Numbered from the stretch's first letter, positions 1 through 10,643 are shown. The stretch is DNA of 64,000 bases from Neptunomonas antarctica (GCF_001305295.1 NZ_LJSI01000050.1:1-64000), one strand, 5' to 3'. A program made the numbers and translations. Notes: generated by a model not told the origin, from the letters alone.

Positions 1-69
1 CCGGACGCCTAAACGCGCCGGCCAAAAATAGGCCGCCACATTTAGTCGCCACTGTTGGCGACGTTATGC
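1..69 (+). repeat. attC-like site, right part (cut by window edge)
   Basis: The stem GTCGCCA (45-51) / TGGCGAC (56-62) directly abuts a core-like GTTATGC at 63-69. This is the L'-R' layout of an integron attC site. The left half would lie before the window. GTTATGC differs from the strict GTTRRRY core at one position. The gene that follows starts 15 bases downstream, as cassette genes usually do. Confidence 0.5.
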
Positions 70-83
70 ATCAGTGAGTAGAT

Positions 84-467
84 ATGGAGTTATCTATTAT
101 TTATATAGTTTCAGTGTTTTTTGCAATATTTACATTGGTTGCATTTGTTGCTATCCGAGCACAAAGAATGAGAACGCCAGAAGAAACAGGATTGCATCCC
201 GAAATTGAGGAGATCTGCGGCGGCAGAATAAATCTTCTAAATTATACTTGGCCGTTGGTTAGACACGCTGTATATAAAGAATTTATTGTCTTAAGCTGTA
301 TTGGAGGAACATACATTATTCCAAGAGAAAGCCTCATTGTTGAGGTTGCAGATGGACTTTTTTCATCAGGGATAAGGTATAGTTCTCCTAAATATTTGGG
401 GTGTGAGTTAAGAGTTTGGACTTTAAGAAAGAATGAAGTATTTGGAATATTGGGCATTAATGCATAA
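84..467 (+). CDS. Small membrane-anchored hypothetical protein (cassette gene)
   Basis: The product has 127 residues and I do not recognise its family. Residues about 4-24 form one hydrophobic N-terminal membrane segment, followed by a soluble domain rich in beta-type residues. The ATG lies just after the putative attC core at 63-69, and GCATAAT at 462-468 overlaps the end of the gene. It therefore fills an attC-to-attC unit, the layout of an integron cassette. The sequence is AT-rich. Function is unknown; a single-pass anchored protein facing cytoplasm or periplasm is all that can be said. Confidence 0.6.
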   Translation: MELSIIYIVSVFFAIFTLVAFVAIRAQRMRTPEETGLHPEIEEICGGRINLLNYTWPLVRHAVYKEFIVLSCIGGTYIIPRESLIVEVADGLFSSGIRYSSPKYLGCELRVWTLRKNEVFGILGINA

Positions 468-492
468 TAAATTTGTTCAGCCGACGTTTTGT
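462..492 (+). repeat. Possible short or degenerate attC
   Basis: GCATAAT at 462-468 is a 6/7 complement of the GTTATGC core at 63-69, as expected for the R'' box closing the first cassette. A GTTTTGT at 486-492 could be the matching R' box. The stem between them is poor, so the site is degenerate or misread. Confidence 0.25.
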
Positions 493-500
493 GTAGCCGT

Positions 501-806
501 ATGAATAAGTTGAGTTCATTAATCATCGTTCCAGCGTTACTTGGCTTAGTCCTGCTAGGAGTGGTGCATTATGATTTATACTTATTTAGTGCAAAGGACG
601 TCACTGTTCAGGCAATGCTAATTCGGGAAATTTCGGTTGTTATTTTAGGCCTTATTAGTTCTCTCTTTGGTGCGGCTGTATTCTTATATTGCTTGGCTAA
701 AAAGTTTTGGCTTAAAGCAGGGTTATCAATGTTAAGTATTCTTGTGTTTTTATTTAGCTTTACTATGGCAGGAGTAAACGGTGGGGCATTTCTAAATGCA
801 ACATAG
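501..806 (+). CDS. Small hydrophobic membrane protein (cassette gene)
   Basis: From the ATG at 501 the product has 101 residues; an in-frame TTG at 489 would add four but lies inside the putative attC. Three hydrophobic stretches (about residues 6-24, 42-65 and 70-93) predict a small polytopic inner-membrane protein. No catalytic motif or family is recognisable. It ends ten bases before a 124-bp attC-like site, which fits cassette organisation. No clear Shine-Dalgarno is visible, a common trait of cassette genes that rely on upstream translation. Confidence 0.55.
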   Translation: MNKLSSLIIVPALLGLVLLGVVHYDLYLFSAKDVTVQAMLIREISVVILGLISSLFGAAVFLYCLAKKFWLKAGLSMLSILVFLFSFTMAGVNGGAFLNAT

Positions 807-815
807 CAAGGCCAC

Positions 816-939
816 ACATAACACATATGAGCCTTCTCAAGTAAATAGGCCAAAGTAACTCTTATCGGCCGCGTCAGCGGCCGATAATAAAACTATCAGC
901 AAGGCTCTTTACTTCATCTGTCTTTGTCGGCTGTTAAGT
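816..939 (+). repeat. attC-like site, copy A of a 117-bp direct repeat
   Basis: This 124-bp imperfect palindrome starts with ACATAAC (816-822) and ends with GTTAAGT (933-939), a full match to GTTRRRY. The two boxes are complementary at six of seven positions. The centre is a perfect hairpin, TTATCGGCCGC / GCGGCCGATAA around GTCA. The outer arms also pair in part, AAGTAAA with TTTACTT. Size and design resemble Vibrio-type VCR sites. Bases 821-937 recur at 3622-3738 with five mismatches. Confidence 0.55.
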
Positions 940-1355
940 ACACTTACAGCAAACATACCACGGGCACTTCTTCGGGCGCATAGAGGCTCTCTTACTGCGG
1001 AGTTATCCGCTGCCTGATTACCGGTCCTTCAGTAATATCAGGGGCACTACGACTGCAAGGATGCAGGAGATAGAGCGACGCAGGAAGCCAAAGCCGAGAT
1101 ATTCATCGGTTAACCTGTGGCTGTCCTATTCAAAAGACGGGCTGCACGCTCCAGTTAGTTTCAGGTTCAGCTCAGGTGTAAGCGCACTTGCTGATGATGC
1201 TAATGCACGCCAACGAGGTGTCTAATCAAGAGCACGGGCTTCATGAATAGGAGTAGAGTACCTTTTCAGATGTCGAGCATCAGTTAACACACGTAAGTAC
1301 TCATCACTCTCCCGAGTGCGATCCAGTTAGACGTTCAGCTCACCTCGTTGCGTGA
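940..1355 (-). ncRNA. Noncoding IS end, candidate bridge RNA region
   Basis: These 415 bases hold no credible coding sequence and lie 3' of the transposase on the same strand. IS110-family elements are known to express a structured bridge RNA from a noncoding end, which pairs with target and donor DNA. In the IS1111 group it lies on the downstream side. Placement here rests on position only; I did not fold the sequence or find guide loops. Confidence 0.3.
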
Positions 1356-2399
1356 CTAACCCGCTAAAAACTTATTCTCATCGAAGACCTTCTCCTGCTT
1401 CAGCATAAAATACACAGCACGCCCTAATTTATGGGCCAGTGCCGATAATGCTTTGGCTTTATTCATCCGTTTTTGGAGTCGTTGTAAGTATTTTTGAGCA
1501 TTTGGATTGCCGCGTAAAAAGAGGACGGCGGCTTCAGAAAACGCCCACTTTAAATGGGCATTACCAATCTTATTACCCTGAGTACCGTACGTTTTATCGG
1601 CGGACTCGGCCTTACATTTGACCAGTCGTGAGTATGAGGCAAAATTTTGTACTGATTCAAAACGTTGGATATCGCCAATTTCATACAAGATCGTGAGTGC
1701 CAAAATACGGCCGACACCGGGTATGCTTCTGAGTAAGGTGAAGCAGACGGGGTTATGGTGTTTAGCCTTTTGTTCCAGGTGCCATTCGAGTTTGCTTAGC
1801 TCGCGGTGGTAGCACTCCAGAATATTGAGATCTAAATCGATATTGAGTTGCGCCTCGGGATTCTCAAACGTCGATTTGAGTTGATCGCGCGCACAGATAT
1901 TTTTCAGATTAACTTTATTCGGTGGCAGATTATATTGGCTCGTCGTATTCACGATATGCGCTTTAAGATCAGCACCGTGGCGGACAATACGTGTCCGTCG
2001 CCGTAGTAAATCGCGTGTGACCCGCATCTCTCGTGGGTAGACATAAGCGAACGGAAAATTGCCACCGCGCATCAATTTAACAATTTTGTAAGAATCGATC
2101 CGATCATTCTTAGTTTTACCGCCATGTATGGCTTTCATATATAACGCATGGCCCAGAATAAAGTGAATACCGTGATCTTCACAAAAGTCGGCCACCCAGT
2201 ACCAGCAGTGCATGCATTCGACACCCATGACGAGATCATCAAGATAGGGTTCAATCAGTTGGTAAAGTGGTTCTGGGTTGGCGGATATCTCTTTATGCAA
2301 CAGCGTTTTGCCTTCATGATCGATGATGCATACGTAAAGGGATCGGGCATGTAAATCGATTCCACAATAATGGAGATGAGTGGTATTGTAGAAATTCAT
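1356..2399 (-). CDS. IS110-family transposase (DEDD recombinase)
   Basis: The product has 347 residues, full length for the family. The N-terminal RuvC-like DEDD domain is visible: GIDLHARS (first Asp), GVECMHC (Glu) and KNDRIDSYK (the last two Asp), within residues 13-105. The C-terminal transposase_20 domain carries RSIPGVGRILALTIL and the conserved block near NKIGNAHLKWAFSEAA. The start has a good ribosome site, GGAGAAGA eight bases upstream. The reading frame is intact, so the element may be active. It would catalyse guided excision and insertion through a circular intermediate. Confidence 0.9.
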   Translation of the reverse strand: MNFYNTTHLHYCGIDLHARSLYVCIIDHEGKTLLHKEISANPEPLYQLIEPYLDDLVMGVECMHCWYWVADFCEDHGIHFILGHALYMKAIHGGKTKNDRIDSYKIVKLMRGGNFPFAYVYPREMRVTRDLLRRRTRIVRHGADLKAHIVNTTSQYNLPPNKVNLKNICARDQLKSTFENPEAQLNIDLDLNILECYHRELSKLEWHLEQKAKHHNPVCFTLLRSIPGVGRILALTILYEIGDIQRFESVQNFASYSRLVKCKAESADKTYGTQGNKIGNAHLKWAFSEAAVLFLRGNPNAQKYLQRLQKRMNKAKALSALAHKLGRAVYFMLKQEKVFDENKFLAG

Positions 2400-2490
2400 G
2401 GGTCTTCTCCTTTTTTGGTTGGATTGCCTTCCAGCTTACCGCGACTGCGGTGGCTGGGGGAGAAGGCTCAATAAGTATCAAGGCGCTGCT

Positions 2491-2543
2491 GCCGGACAAT
2501 TTTCCGCTGCGCTCCAAAATTGCCGCAGAGCGCGGCGTTATGT
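2491..2543 (+). repeat. attC-like site, right part, beside the IS
   Basis: Inverted arms CAATTTT / AAAATTG enclose CCGCTGCGCTCC. The segment ends in GCGGCGTTATGT, where GTTATGT (2537-2543) is the exact complement of the ACATAAC box opening the next site at 2983. No left ACATAAC box is seen, so the left part may have been lost or separated by the IS insertion. Confidence 0.5.
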
Positions 2544-2574
2544 TTACAATCATTTACTCAACTTGGAGTTAACT

Positions 2575-2982
2575 ATGGCTAATATAATTTCAGGTAGCTG
2601 TTGCTGTGGGGACGTTGAATTTATACTTGAAGATAATTTCAGCAATTTTTTCTTTTGTCATTGTGAGCAATGCAGAAAATTAACAGGTACTGCTCACGCA
2701 TCTAACCTATTTACTTCACCTGACAATATAAATTGGGTTAATGGGGCTGATAAAATAAAACGCTATGATCATCCAAAACGTTCCTTTTCTAAAGCCTTTT
2801 GTGAAAACTGTGGTTCTGGTTTACCGTTTTTGTCGCAAAGTGGTAAATCTTTAATTGTGCCAGCGGGTAGTTTAAATGGAGAGCCGTCTATAAAGCTCGA
2901 CGCTCAAATATTTTGTTCTGAACAAGCTGAATGGCATAAAAATGGTGTGCAAGTAGCTAAAGTTTCAGGATTTCCAAAGTAA
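2575..2982 (+). CDS. GFA family (glutathione-dependent formaldehyde-activating-like) protein
   Basis: The ATG at 2575 is preceded by CTTGGAGTT, giving 135 residues; an upstream in-frame extension would run through the attC and the IS. Zinc-binding cysteines of the GFA fold (CENP-V/GFA, PF04828) are clear: GSCCCGDVEF near residue 10, FCHCEQCRKLTG near residue 33 and FCENCGSGLPF near residue 80. Family members bind zinc and are often annotated as glutathione-dependent formaldehyde-activating enzymes, but most have unknown substrates. The gene fills the interval between two attC-like sites, and GFA genes are frequent integron cassette cargo. Confidence 0.85.
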   Translation: MANIISGSCCCGDVEFILEDNFSNFFFCHCEQCRKLTGTAHASNLFTSPDNINWVNGADKIKRYDHPKRSFSKAFCENCGSGLPFLSQSGKSLIVPAGSLNGEPSIKLDAQIFCSEQAEWHKNGVQVAKVSGFPK

Positions 2983-3082
2983 ACATAACAAGAATTTAAA
3001 GCGGGACTGCTAACAGTTTACTCGGTTCCGCTTCGCTCACATTTTTGCAAACAATTATCAGCCCCTTAAATGGGCGTTGGTA
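2983..3082 (+). repeat. attC-like (VCR-like) site
   Basis: The site opens with ACATAAC (2983-2989), just after the GFA stop codon, and closes with GCCCCTTAAATGGGC followed by GTTGGTA (3076-3082). The terminal small hairpin GCCC..GGGC then GTTG is the hallmark right end of Vibrio-type VCR sites. The left end, with GCGGGACTGCTAAC, is also VCR-like. Confidence 0.65.
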
Positions 3083-3112
3083 TGACTACCATGAATAAAG
3101 CTAGGGAGTGTT

Positions 3113-3631
3113 ATGAAGCTATCTCAAACGATTAAGATTCTCACGAAATACAAAGCATGGGCAAATGAATTAACTTTTTCAGCAGTTCATGATCTTCCGG
3201 AGGGGGAAGCCACAAAGAAACGACAAACGCGCTTCGCTAATATGGTCCATACCCTTAATCATGTTTACGTCATTGACGATATTTTTAAAGCACATATTCT
3301 TGGAAATTCTCATAGCTATACTGCACGTAACACTGAGAGCCATCCACCACTTGAAGAACTTTGGAAGCTGCAAAGGGTTATGGATAAGTGGTATGTCGAT
3401 TATGCCGAAAAATTATCAGATGAAAGATTATCTGAAATAATTAAGTTTCAATTCGTAGGCGGTGGTGAGGGAGTTATGTCACGTGCAGACATGATTATTC
3501 ATGTTGTAAATCACTCAACCTACCACAGAGGTTTTGTGGGCGATTTAATGTATCAGGTCCCTGCAATCCCACCTGCGAATGATTACCCTGTATATTTGAG
3601 AGAAATTCACGAAAATGCATCACACATATGA
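3113..3631 (+). CDS. DinB family protein (putative metal-dependent thiol transferase)
   Basis: The product has 172 residues and is a four-helix-bundle DinB/YfiT-like protein. It begins with a typical KYKAWANELTF stretch. Candidate metal-binding histidines occur in TLNHVYVID near residue 50 and in HVVNHSTYHRGFVGD near residue 130, the usual three-His arrangement. DinB_2 proteins include bacillithiol and mycothiol transferases and many stress-linked proteins of unknown substrate. The start follows TAGGGAGTGTT, a good ribosome site. The last codons and the stop lie inside the attC-like repeat, so the 3' end is set by the repeat. Confidence 0.85.
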   Translation: MKLSQTIKILTKYKAWANELTFSAVHDLPEGEATKKRQTRFANMVHTLNHVYVIDDIFKAHILGNSHSYTARNTESHPPLEELWKLQRVMDKWYVDYAEKLSDERLSEIIKFQFVGGGEGVMSRADMIIHVVNHSTYHRGFVGDLMYQVPAIPPANDYPVYLREIHENASHI

Positions 3632-3739
3632 GCCTTCTCAAGTAAATAGGCCAAAGTAACTCTTATCGGCCGCGTCAGCGGCCAATAATAAAACCATCAG
3701 CAAGACTGTTTACTTCATCTGTCTTTGTCGGCGGTTAAA
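3617..3739 (+). repeat. attC-like site, copy B of the 117-bp direct repeat
   Basis: Bases 3622-3738 match 821-937 with five substitutions and no gaps. The central hairpin is kept except for one base (GCGGCCAATAA). The right box is GTTAAAG instead of GTTAAGT and the left ACATAAC box is not recognisable, so this copy looks worn. It closes the cassette-like segment; no further cassette signature is seen beyond it. Confidence 0.5.
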
Positions 3740-3902
3740 GGTTAAAGCCCTTTTTACCTTAGTTTCCTAGTTGATTTGCCTTAGTTCGTGACTCCTTAGC
3801 TTAAGGTGACCGAACTCCTTTCTCTGGTAACAGAACCCGCGCATCGAAAAAACCAGCCCGCGAAACGCCGATCGAAATGTTATTTATCAGTTAGCTAAAA
3901 GT

Positions 3903-3925
3903 GGCGATAGGAAATATTTATCGCC
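3903..3925. promoter_or_regulatory. Palindrome upstream of ahpC, possible OxyR-type operator
   Basis: GGCGATA (3903-3909) and TATCGCC (3919-3925) form a perfect inverted repeat with a nine-base AT-rich centre, about 90 bases before the ahpC start. It contains ATAG, as in the OxyR half-site, but does not match a full OxyR tetramer site. A peroxide-responsive operator is an inference from position upstream of ahpC. Confidence 0.35.
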
Positions 3926-4012
3926 CGGTTAGCAATGTTCAATTTCAATAAATTCCCGCTATTTTCTATTATCTCCTTATCGAAACAACATGAACTTTCC
4001 AGGAGAAATACG

Positions 4013-4582
4013 ATGTCACAGTCACTCATTAATACCGAAGTAAAACCTTTTAAAGCCTCTGCATTTCATAACGGTGCGTTCATTGATGTAACTGACGCAG
4101 ACATGAAAGCGAAGTGGTCAGTTGTGTTTTTCTACCCTGCGGATTTCACTTTTGTCTGCCCAACAGAACTTGGCGACCTTGCTGATCATTACGACCAAAT
4201 GCAGGCTATTGGTGTAGAAGTTTATTCAGTGTCAACTGACACGCATTTCACGCACAAAGCATGGCACGACTCTTCAGAAACGATCGGTAAGATCAACTAC
4301 CCAATGATCGGCGACCCAACCGGTGCTATTACACGTAACTTCGGTGTGATGATTGAAGAAGTCGGTCTGGCTGAACGTGGAACCTTCGTTATCGATCCAG
4401 AAGGAAAAATCCAGATTATCGAAATTAATGCTGGTGGCATCGGGCGTGATGCAAGCGAATTGCTGCGCAAAATTAAAGCGGCTCAGTATGTAGCTACACA
4501 TCCGGGTGAAGTGTGCCCAGCAAAATGGAAAGAGGGTGAAGCAACACTAGCGCCTTCATTGGATCTGGTCGGTAAAATTTAA
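4013..4582 (+). CDS. ahpC: Alkyl hydroperoxide reductase subunit C (peroxiredoxin)
   Basis: Typical 2-Cys peroxiredoxin of the AhpC/Prx1 class, 189 residues from the ATG at 4013, which has the ribosome site CAGGAGAAA. The peroxidatic cysteine is C49 in [11 protein letters not shown] and the resolving cysteine is C168 in GEVCPAKW. It reduces hydrogen peroxide and organic hydroperoxides in the cytoplasm and is recharged by AhpF, encoded 183 bases downstream. A longer in-frame start at 3935 would add 26 poorly conserved residues across the leader and is rejected. Length is near the usual 187 residues. Confidence 0.97.
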   Translation: MSQSLINTEVKPFKASAFHNGAFIDVTDADMKAKWSVVFFYPADFTFVCPTELGDLADHYDQMQAIGVEVYSVSTDTHFTHKAWHDSSETIGKINYPMIGDPTGAITRNFGVMIEEVGLAERGTFVIDPEGKIQIIEINAGGIGRDASELLRKIKAAQYVATHPGEVCPAKWKEGEATLAPSLDLVGKI

Positions 4583-4765
4583 TAGTGGTCAATAAAAGAT
4601 AAAGTACATATTTATCAATCGATTAGAGCTGGCTCTTTCTTGCCGGATTGAGCCGGTTGTTATCGATGTATTGGCCGTGTTTAGTATCATTTTTATTAGA
4701 GTTTCATCCGGTTTTCATTATAGGCTTCCCGAAATTTTCCGGACCACAGTCAATAGGAGAAGGTT

Positions 4766-6394
4766 ATGTTAGATGCAAGTATTAAGAACCAATTAGACAC
4801 ATACCTACAAAAAATCGTTAATCCGGTTGAGATCTCTGTGTCCGTTAACAACTCGCCTAAGTCTGCAGAACTACAAGCGTTAGCCACGGAAATTGCGGCG
4901 CTTTCAGAAAAAATTACGTTACAAACACAACAAATAGAGGCGAACAGTACACATCGTGCACCATTAATGGCAATTGGAGCGGCAGGAAAAGATGCCCGTG
5001 TCGGGTTTGCCGGTATACCCATGGGGCACGAATTCACGTCTTTAGTCCTCGCTTTACTGCAAGCTGGCGGTCATCCCTCTAAAGCGGAAGCCGCATTACA
5101 GCAGCAGGCTGAACAGTTGCAAGGGGAGTTTCATTTCGAAACTTACATTTCCCTGGCATGTCAGAACTGCCCGGATGTTGTGCAGGCGTTGAACCTGATC
5201 GCAGTGTTGAACCCGAATGTTACGCATACCATGATTGATGGCGCACTGTTTCAGAATGAAGTGAATGAGCGAAACATACTGGCTGTGCCTTCTATTTATC
5301 TTAATGGTGAATTGTTCGGACAAGGCCGAATGACATTAGCTGAAATTCTAAACAAGGTCGATACGAGTGGCGGCCAAAAGCACGCCGCCGCGTTATCTGA
5401 AAAAGAACCTTATGATGTGCTGATAGTCGGCGGTGGCCCTGCAGGTGCAGCCGCAGCGATTTACGCTGCACGTAAAGGAATCCGAACCGGGGTTATTGCT
5501 GATAGGTTTGGCGGGCAAGTATTAGATACGATGTCGATCGAGAACTTTATCTCCGTTAATGAAACCGATGGCCCTGGATTGGCAGCAAATCTTGAGCAGC
5601 ATGTGCTGAGTTATGATGTTGACGTGATGAACAGCCAGAAAGCCAAAAAACTAACAGCAGGTGACTTGATCAGTGTTGAGTTGGAAAACGGTGCAACGTT
5701 AAAAAGTCGATCGGTGATCCTCTCAACAGGTGCCAGATGGCGCGAAATGAATGTGCCGGGTGAGCAGGAGTATCGCGGTAAAGGCGTTGCCTACTGCCCG
5801 CATTGTGATGGGCCATTGTTTAAAGGCAAACGCGTTGCTGTTATTGGTGGCGGTAATTCAGGTATCGAAGCTGCTATCGATTTGGCAGGTATTGTTGAGC
5901 ACGTAACCGTACTTGAATTTAGCGATACATTACGCGCCGATGCGATATTACAACGCAAGGCGAATTCAATGAGTAACATCACCATTATCAAACAGGCGCT
6001 GACGACAGATGTCAGCGGTGACGGGCAGCGTGTAACGGGCTTGAACTATACAGATCGCGCCACTAATGAGCCGCATTATGTTGAGTTAGCGGGTATTTTT
6101 GTGCAGATTGGTCTGATACCTAATACTGAATGGTTGCAAGGTGATATTGAACTGAGCAAGCACGGTGAAATTGTTATCGACAATCGAGGTCAAACATCGA
6201 TACCCGGTGTTTTTGCTGCAGGGGATGTAACCACTGTTCCCTATAAGCAGATTATTATCGCGATGGGAGCAGGCTCAACTGCCGCATTAAGCGCATTTGA
6301 TCATTTAATCAGATCACCACTTATTGATACTGGAACGTTTGATGCCGGTAAGTATGATAATGAACAACCTGAAGTAAAAATTCAGGCGGCTTAA
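4766..6394 (+). CDS. ahpF: Alkyl hydroperoxide reductase subunit F
   Basis: The 542-residue flavoprotein disulfide reductase transfers electrons from NADH to AhpC. The N-terminal tandem thioredoxin-like domain carries the redox pair C132/C135 (ACQNCPDV). The FAD-binding GGGPAG follows near residue 218. The thioredoxin-reductase-type active site is AYCPHCDGP near residue 345, and a second dinucleotide fold GGGNSG lies just after. The C-terminal GVFAAGDVT motif is present. AATAGGAGAAGG precedes the ATG. It forms a peroxide-scavenging pair with ahpC and is probably co-induced, although the 183-base gap could hold its own promoter. Confidence 0.97.
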   Translation: MLDASIKNQLDTYLQKIVNPVEISVSVNNSPKSAELQALATEIAALSEKITLQTQQIEANSTHRAPLMAIGAAGKDARVGFAGIPMGHEFTSLVLALLQAGGHPSKAEAALQQQAEQLQGEFHFETYISLACQNCPDVVQALNLIAVLNPNVTHTMIDGALFQNEVNERNILAVPSIYLNGELFGQGRMTLAEILNKVDTSGGQKHAAALSEKEPYDVLIVGGGPAGAAAAIYAARKGIRTGVIADRFGGQVLDTMSIENFISVNETDGPGLAANLEQHVLSYDVDVMNSQKAKKLTAGDLISVELENGATLKSRSVILSTGARWREMNVPGEQEYRGKGVAYCPHCDGPLFKGKRVAVIGGGNSGIEAAIDLAGIVEHVTVLEFSDTLRADAILQRKANSMSNITIIKQALTTDVSGDGQRVTGLNYTDRATNEPHYVELAGIFVQIGLIPNTEWLQGDIELSKHGEIVIDNRGQTSIPGVFAAGDVTTVPYKQIIIAMGAGSTAALSAFDHLIRSPLIDTGTFDAGKYDNEQPEVKIQAA

Positions 6395-6517
6395 CTGAAT
6401 AGTCGTTACGGCCCACCGCGAATTGATGGCCATTGAATTATCTGCACGTTCAGGCCATTCCATACGACGTTATTTTCACGATCCGGTCGTCATATTCACA
6501 AAACTCAATCAACGTAG

Positions 6518-8710
<2,193 letters not shown>

Positions 8711-8768
8711 TCCTGTAAGCTACCCATTGTGACCACAGAGCCGGGTTACTTGGGGTTCAAACGAAACC

Positions 8769-8812
8769 AGGCCTGTATATGCTTATTAATAGTCTATACA
8801 GGCCTTATTTTT
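8769..8812. terminator. Strong terminator after katG
   Basis: AGGCCTGTATA (8769-8779) and TATACAGGCCT (8795-8805) form a perfect 11-bp stem, followed by TATTTTT. It lies between katG and the convergent end of the fdh operon and ends katG transcription. On the opposite strand the run after the stem lacks a T tract, so it is mainly a plus-strand terminator. Confidence 0.85.
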
Positions 8813-8887
8813 GCTATAAAGTTTGAAGTTATTAGTCCCTTGTTCGAAAGGCTCTTGTTAAAGAGCCGCTTGTTAAAAAGCCTCGTA

Positions 8888-9946
8888 CTAGTGCCTGTCG
8901 GTTCCTTCTGTTCGCACTTCGCCTTTCATCTCTTTATACCAAAGATCATGATGCTGTTTAGCCCATGCTTCATCGACATGGCCTGTTTTCATACCTTCGA
9001 GCGCACCTTCTGTACCGGCGGTGCCGATATAGATATGCCCAAACGAAGCGGCTATCAGCAATAGCGATACGGAGCCATGAATCAGATTAGCCAGTTGCAT
9101 GGTCTCGCGATATTGGTCAAAGTTTGGAAAATCCATTACCAGACCGCTGACGCAAACCACAAGCCCGGCTATTGTCAGGAGCCAAAACCAGGCTTTTTCA
9201 CCGCCATTCATGTAGCCCGCACTCGGATGGGCTTTACCCACCATGCCGCCGCCTTGCATAAACCATTTAATGTCTGTGCTGTTAAAGAAGTTATGTTTCA
9301 TCCATTTGATGATCATAACTAATAAGCCGAGTACAAAGAGTGGGCCAAGGTAGTTATGCGCTAATTTACAGGCGGTGGCATAGTTACCCCAGAGCGAATC
9401 TCCCAGAGCGGCACGGAGGAAGAACTTCCCGTACAGCAGGGTTAAGCCCGATATCGTTAAGATGATAAACAGCGTTGCGACAGTCCAGTGTAGGGCACGA
9501 TCAAAACGTTTCCAGCGTTCAATGGTGTTACCCGTGCGCGGGGAGGCGAGTTTACTTTGGCCTACTAAGAGGTAGAAAGTAAGCAGTACGGCAAGTGTAC
9601 CCCCCAGTGCATAGGCGCCTATTGGTGTGACCCACTGGTTACGCCATTGTCGCCACTCTTCACCTTGTACGTTGATCAGTTGATTCGCTTCTCTTGCCTG
9701 TGACTGGGTACGACCGGTTTCACCTTGTTGGACGGCTCTCCAGTACTCGGGGCCGGCAAAACCTGCCACTTTTGCTGTCGAAGAACGGGCTGCAGAAGAG
9801 CGTGTGTCAGACGCGTCGCCTTCTGAAGCACTGGCGGCGTGTGTAAGCCCTGCAAACGACAGTGAGAGTGCTAATGTCAGCGCCAACAAGGGCAGCAGTA
9901 TGATGTGAAATGGCAGTTTAAGACTGAACCATTTGTGTGGAATCAT
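8888..9946 (-). CDS. fdhC: Formate dehydrogenase gamma subunit, cytochrome b556
   Basis: The 352-residue membrane subunit anchors formate dehydrogenase and passes electrons from the iron-sulfur subunit to quinone through heme b. An N-terminal hydrophobic signal or anchor (residues about 12-38) precedes a Ser/Ala-rich linker and a quinol-binding-type four-helix cytochrome b domain (about 105-325). Histidines in RFDRALHWTVA, KLAHNYLGP and NLIHGSVSL are the likely heme ligands. The long N-terminal extension is common in this fdh type. GGGGGATCT precedes the ATG. It is the last gene of the fdh operon. Confidence 0.92.
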   Translation of the reverse strand: MIPHKWFSLKLPFHIILLPLLALTLALSLSFAGLTHAASASEGDASDTRSSAARSSTAKVAGFAGPEYWRAVQQGETGRTQSQAREANQLINVQGEEWRQWRNQWVTPIGAYALGGTLAVLLTFYLLVGQSKLASPRTGNTIERWKRFDRALHWTVATLFIILTISGLTLLYGKFFLRAALGDSLWGNYATACKLAHNYLGPLFVLGLLVMIIKWMKHNFFNSTDIKWFMQGGGMVGKAHPSAGYMNGGEKAWFWLLTIAGLVVCVSGLVMDFPNFDQYRETMQLANLIHGSVSLLLIAASFGHIYIGTAGTEGALEGMKTGHVDEAWAKQHHDLWYKEMKGEVRTEGTDRH

Positions 9947-9965
9947 AGATCCCCCTCATGCTAAG

Positions 9966-9985
9966 GCGCCGGAATATTCCGGCGC
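9966..9985. promoter_or_regulatory. Perfect 20-base palindrome between fdhB and fdhC
   Basis: GCGCCGGAATATTCCGGCGC fills most of the 57-base gap between fdhB and fdhC. As RNA it would form a GC-rich hairpin with almost no loop. No T tract follows on the minus strand, so full termination is unlikely. mRNA stabilisation or partial attenuation before the membrane subunit is more plausible. Confidence 0.6.
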
Positions 9986-10003
9986 GTTAAGGGTTAAGGC
10001 TTA

Positions 10004-10630
10004 TCAGGCTTTAGGTTGGGTTGCATCGTAAGCCAGGTCTGCTTCGTATTGAGATGCGTTCTGGGTTTGTGCCCAGGCACCATCATTGTGACCACGATAG
10101 ATGACGCGCTCACGGAAGATGTCAGATACCTCCGCGGCATCACCGGCCAGCAGTGCTTTGGTAGAGCACATCTCGGCACACAGGGGCAGTTTGCCTTCAG
10201 CGATACGGTTGGAACCGTATTTGGCTTTCTCTTCCGGGCTGTGATCCTCTTCAGGGCCGCCTGCGCAGAAGGTGCACTTATCCATTTTCCCTCGTTCACC
10301 AAAGGCGGCACTACTCGGGAACTGCGGCGCGCCAAATGGGCAGGCGAACAAGCAGTAGCCACAACCGATGCAACCGTCTTTATTGTGTAGCACTATGCCA
10401 TCTTCGGTCCGATAGAAAACGTCCGTAGGGCACACCGCCATACAAGGCGCATCTGAGCAATGCATACAGGCGACAGAGATTGAGGTTTCTCCGGGTTCGC
10501 CGTCATTGATGGTAATAACGCGGCGGCGTTGGATGCCCCATTCAACGTCGTTTTCGTTTTTACATGCGGTGACACAGCCGTTGCATTCGATGCAACGCTT
10601 GGAGTCACAGAGGAATTTCATATTAGCCAT
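10004..10630 (-). CDS. fdhB: Formate dehydrogenase beta subunit, four [4Fe-4S] ferredoxin
   Basis: The 208-residue iron-sulfur subunit carries electrons from FdhA to FdhC. Four cysteine groups are visible in order: CIECNGCVTACKNE (near 14), CMHCSDAPCMAVCP (near 55), CIGCGYCLFACPFG (near 87) and CTFCAGG (near 118) with partners such as CAEMCSTKAL near 152. This is the usual layout of FdnH/FdoH-type subunits, but without their C-terminal membrane helix, so it is of the shorter NAD-independent respiratory type. GGAG lies nine bases before the ATG. It follows fdhA by 13 bases. Confidence 0.95.
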   Translation of the reverse strand: MANMKFLCDSKRCIECNGCVTACKNENDVEWGIQRRRVITINDGEPGETSISVACMHCSDAPCMAVCPTDVFYRTEDGIVLHNKDGCIGCGYCLFACPFGAPQFPSSAAFGERGKMDKCTFCAGGPEEDHSPEEKAKYGSNRIAEGKLPLCAEMCSTKALLAGDAAEVSDIFRERVIYRGHNDGAWAQTQNASQYEADLAYDATQPKA

Positions 10631-10643
10631 AATCTGTTACTCC

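Larger units (their letters stand above)
940..2490 (-). mobile_element. IS110/IS1111-type insertion sequence (approximate limits)
   Basis: The element contains one DEDD transposase gene on the minus strand (1356-2399). Downstream of it is a long noncoding end of about 415 bases (940-1355); only about 90 bases lie upstream. The limits are set by the neighbouring attC-like sequences at 939 and about 2491; no terminal inverted repeats were found, as expected for IS110, which also makes no target duplication. A long noncoding end downstream of the transposase is typical of the IS1111 group. Some IS1111 members are known to target attC sites, which fits this position. Confidence 0.55.

Noticed and set aside
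8729-9064. Plus-strand open frame after katG
   Set aside because: It contains the katG terminator and then runs antisense through fdhC.
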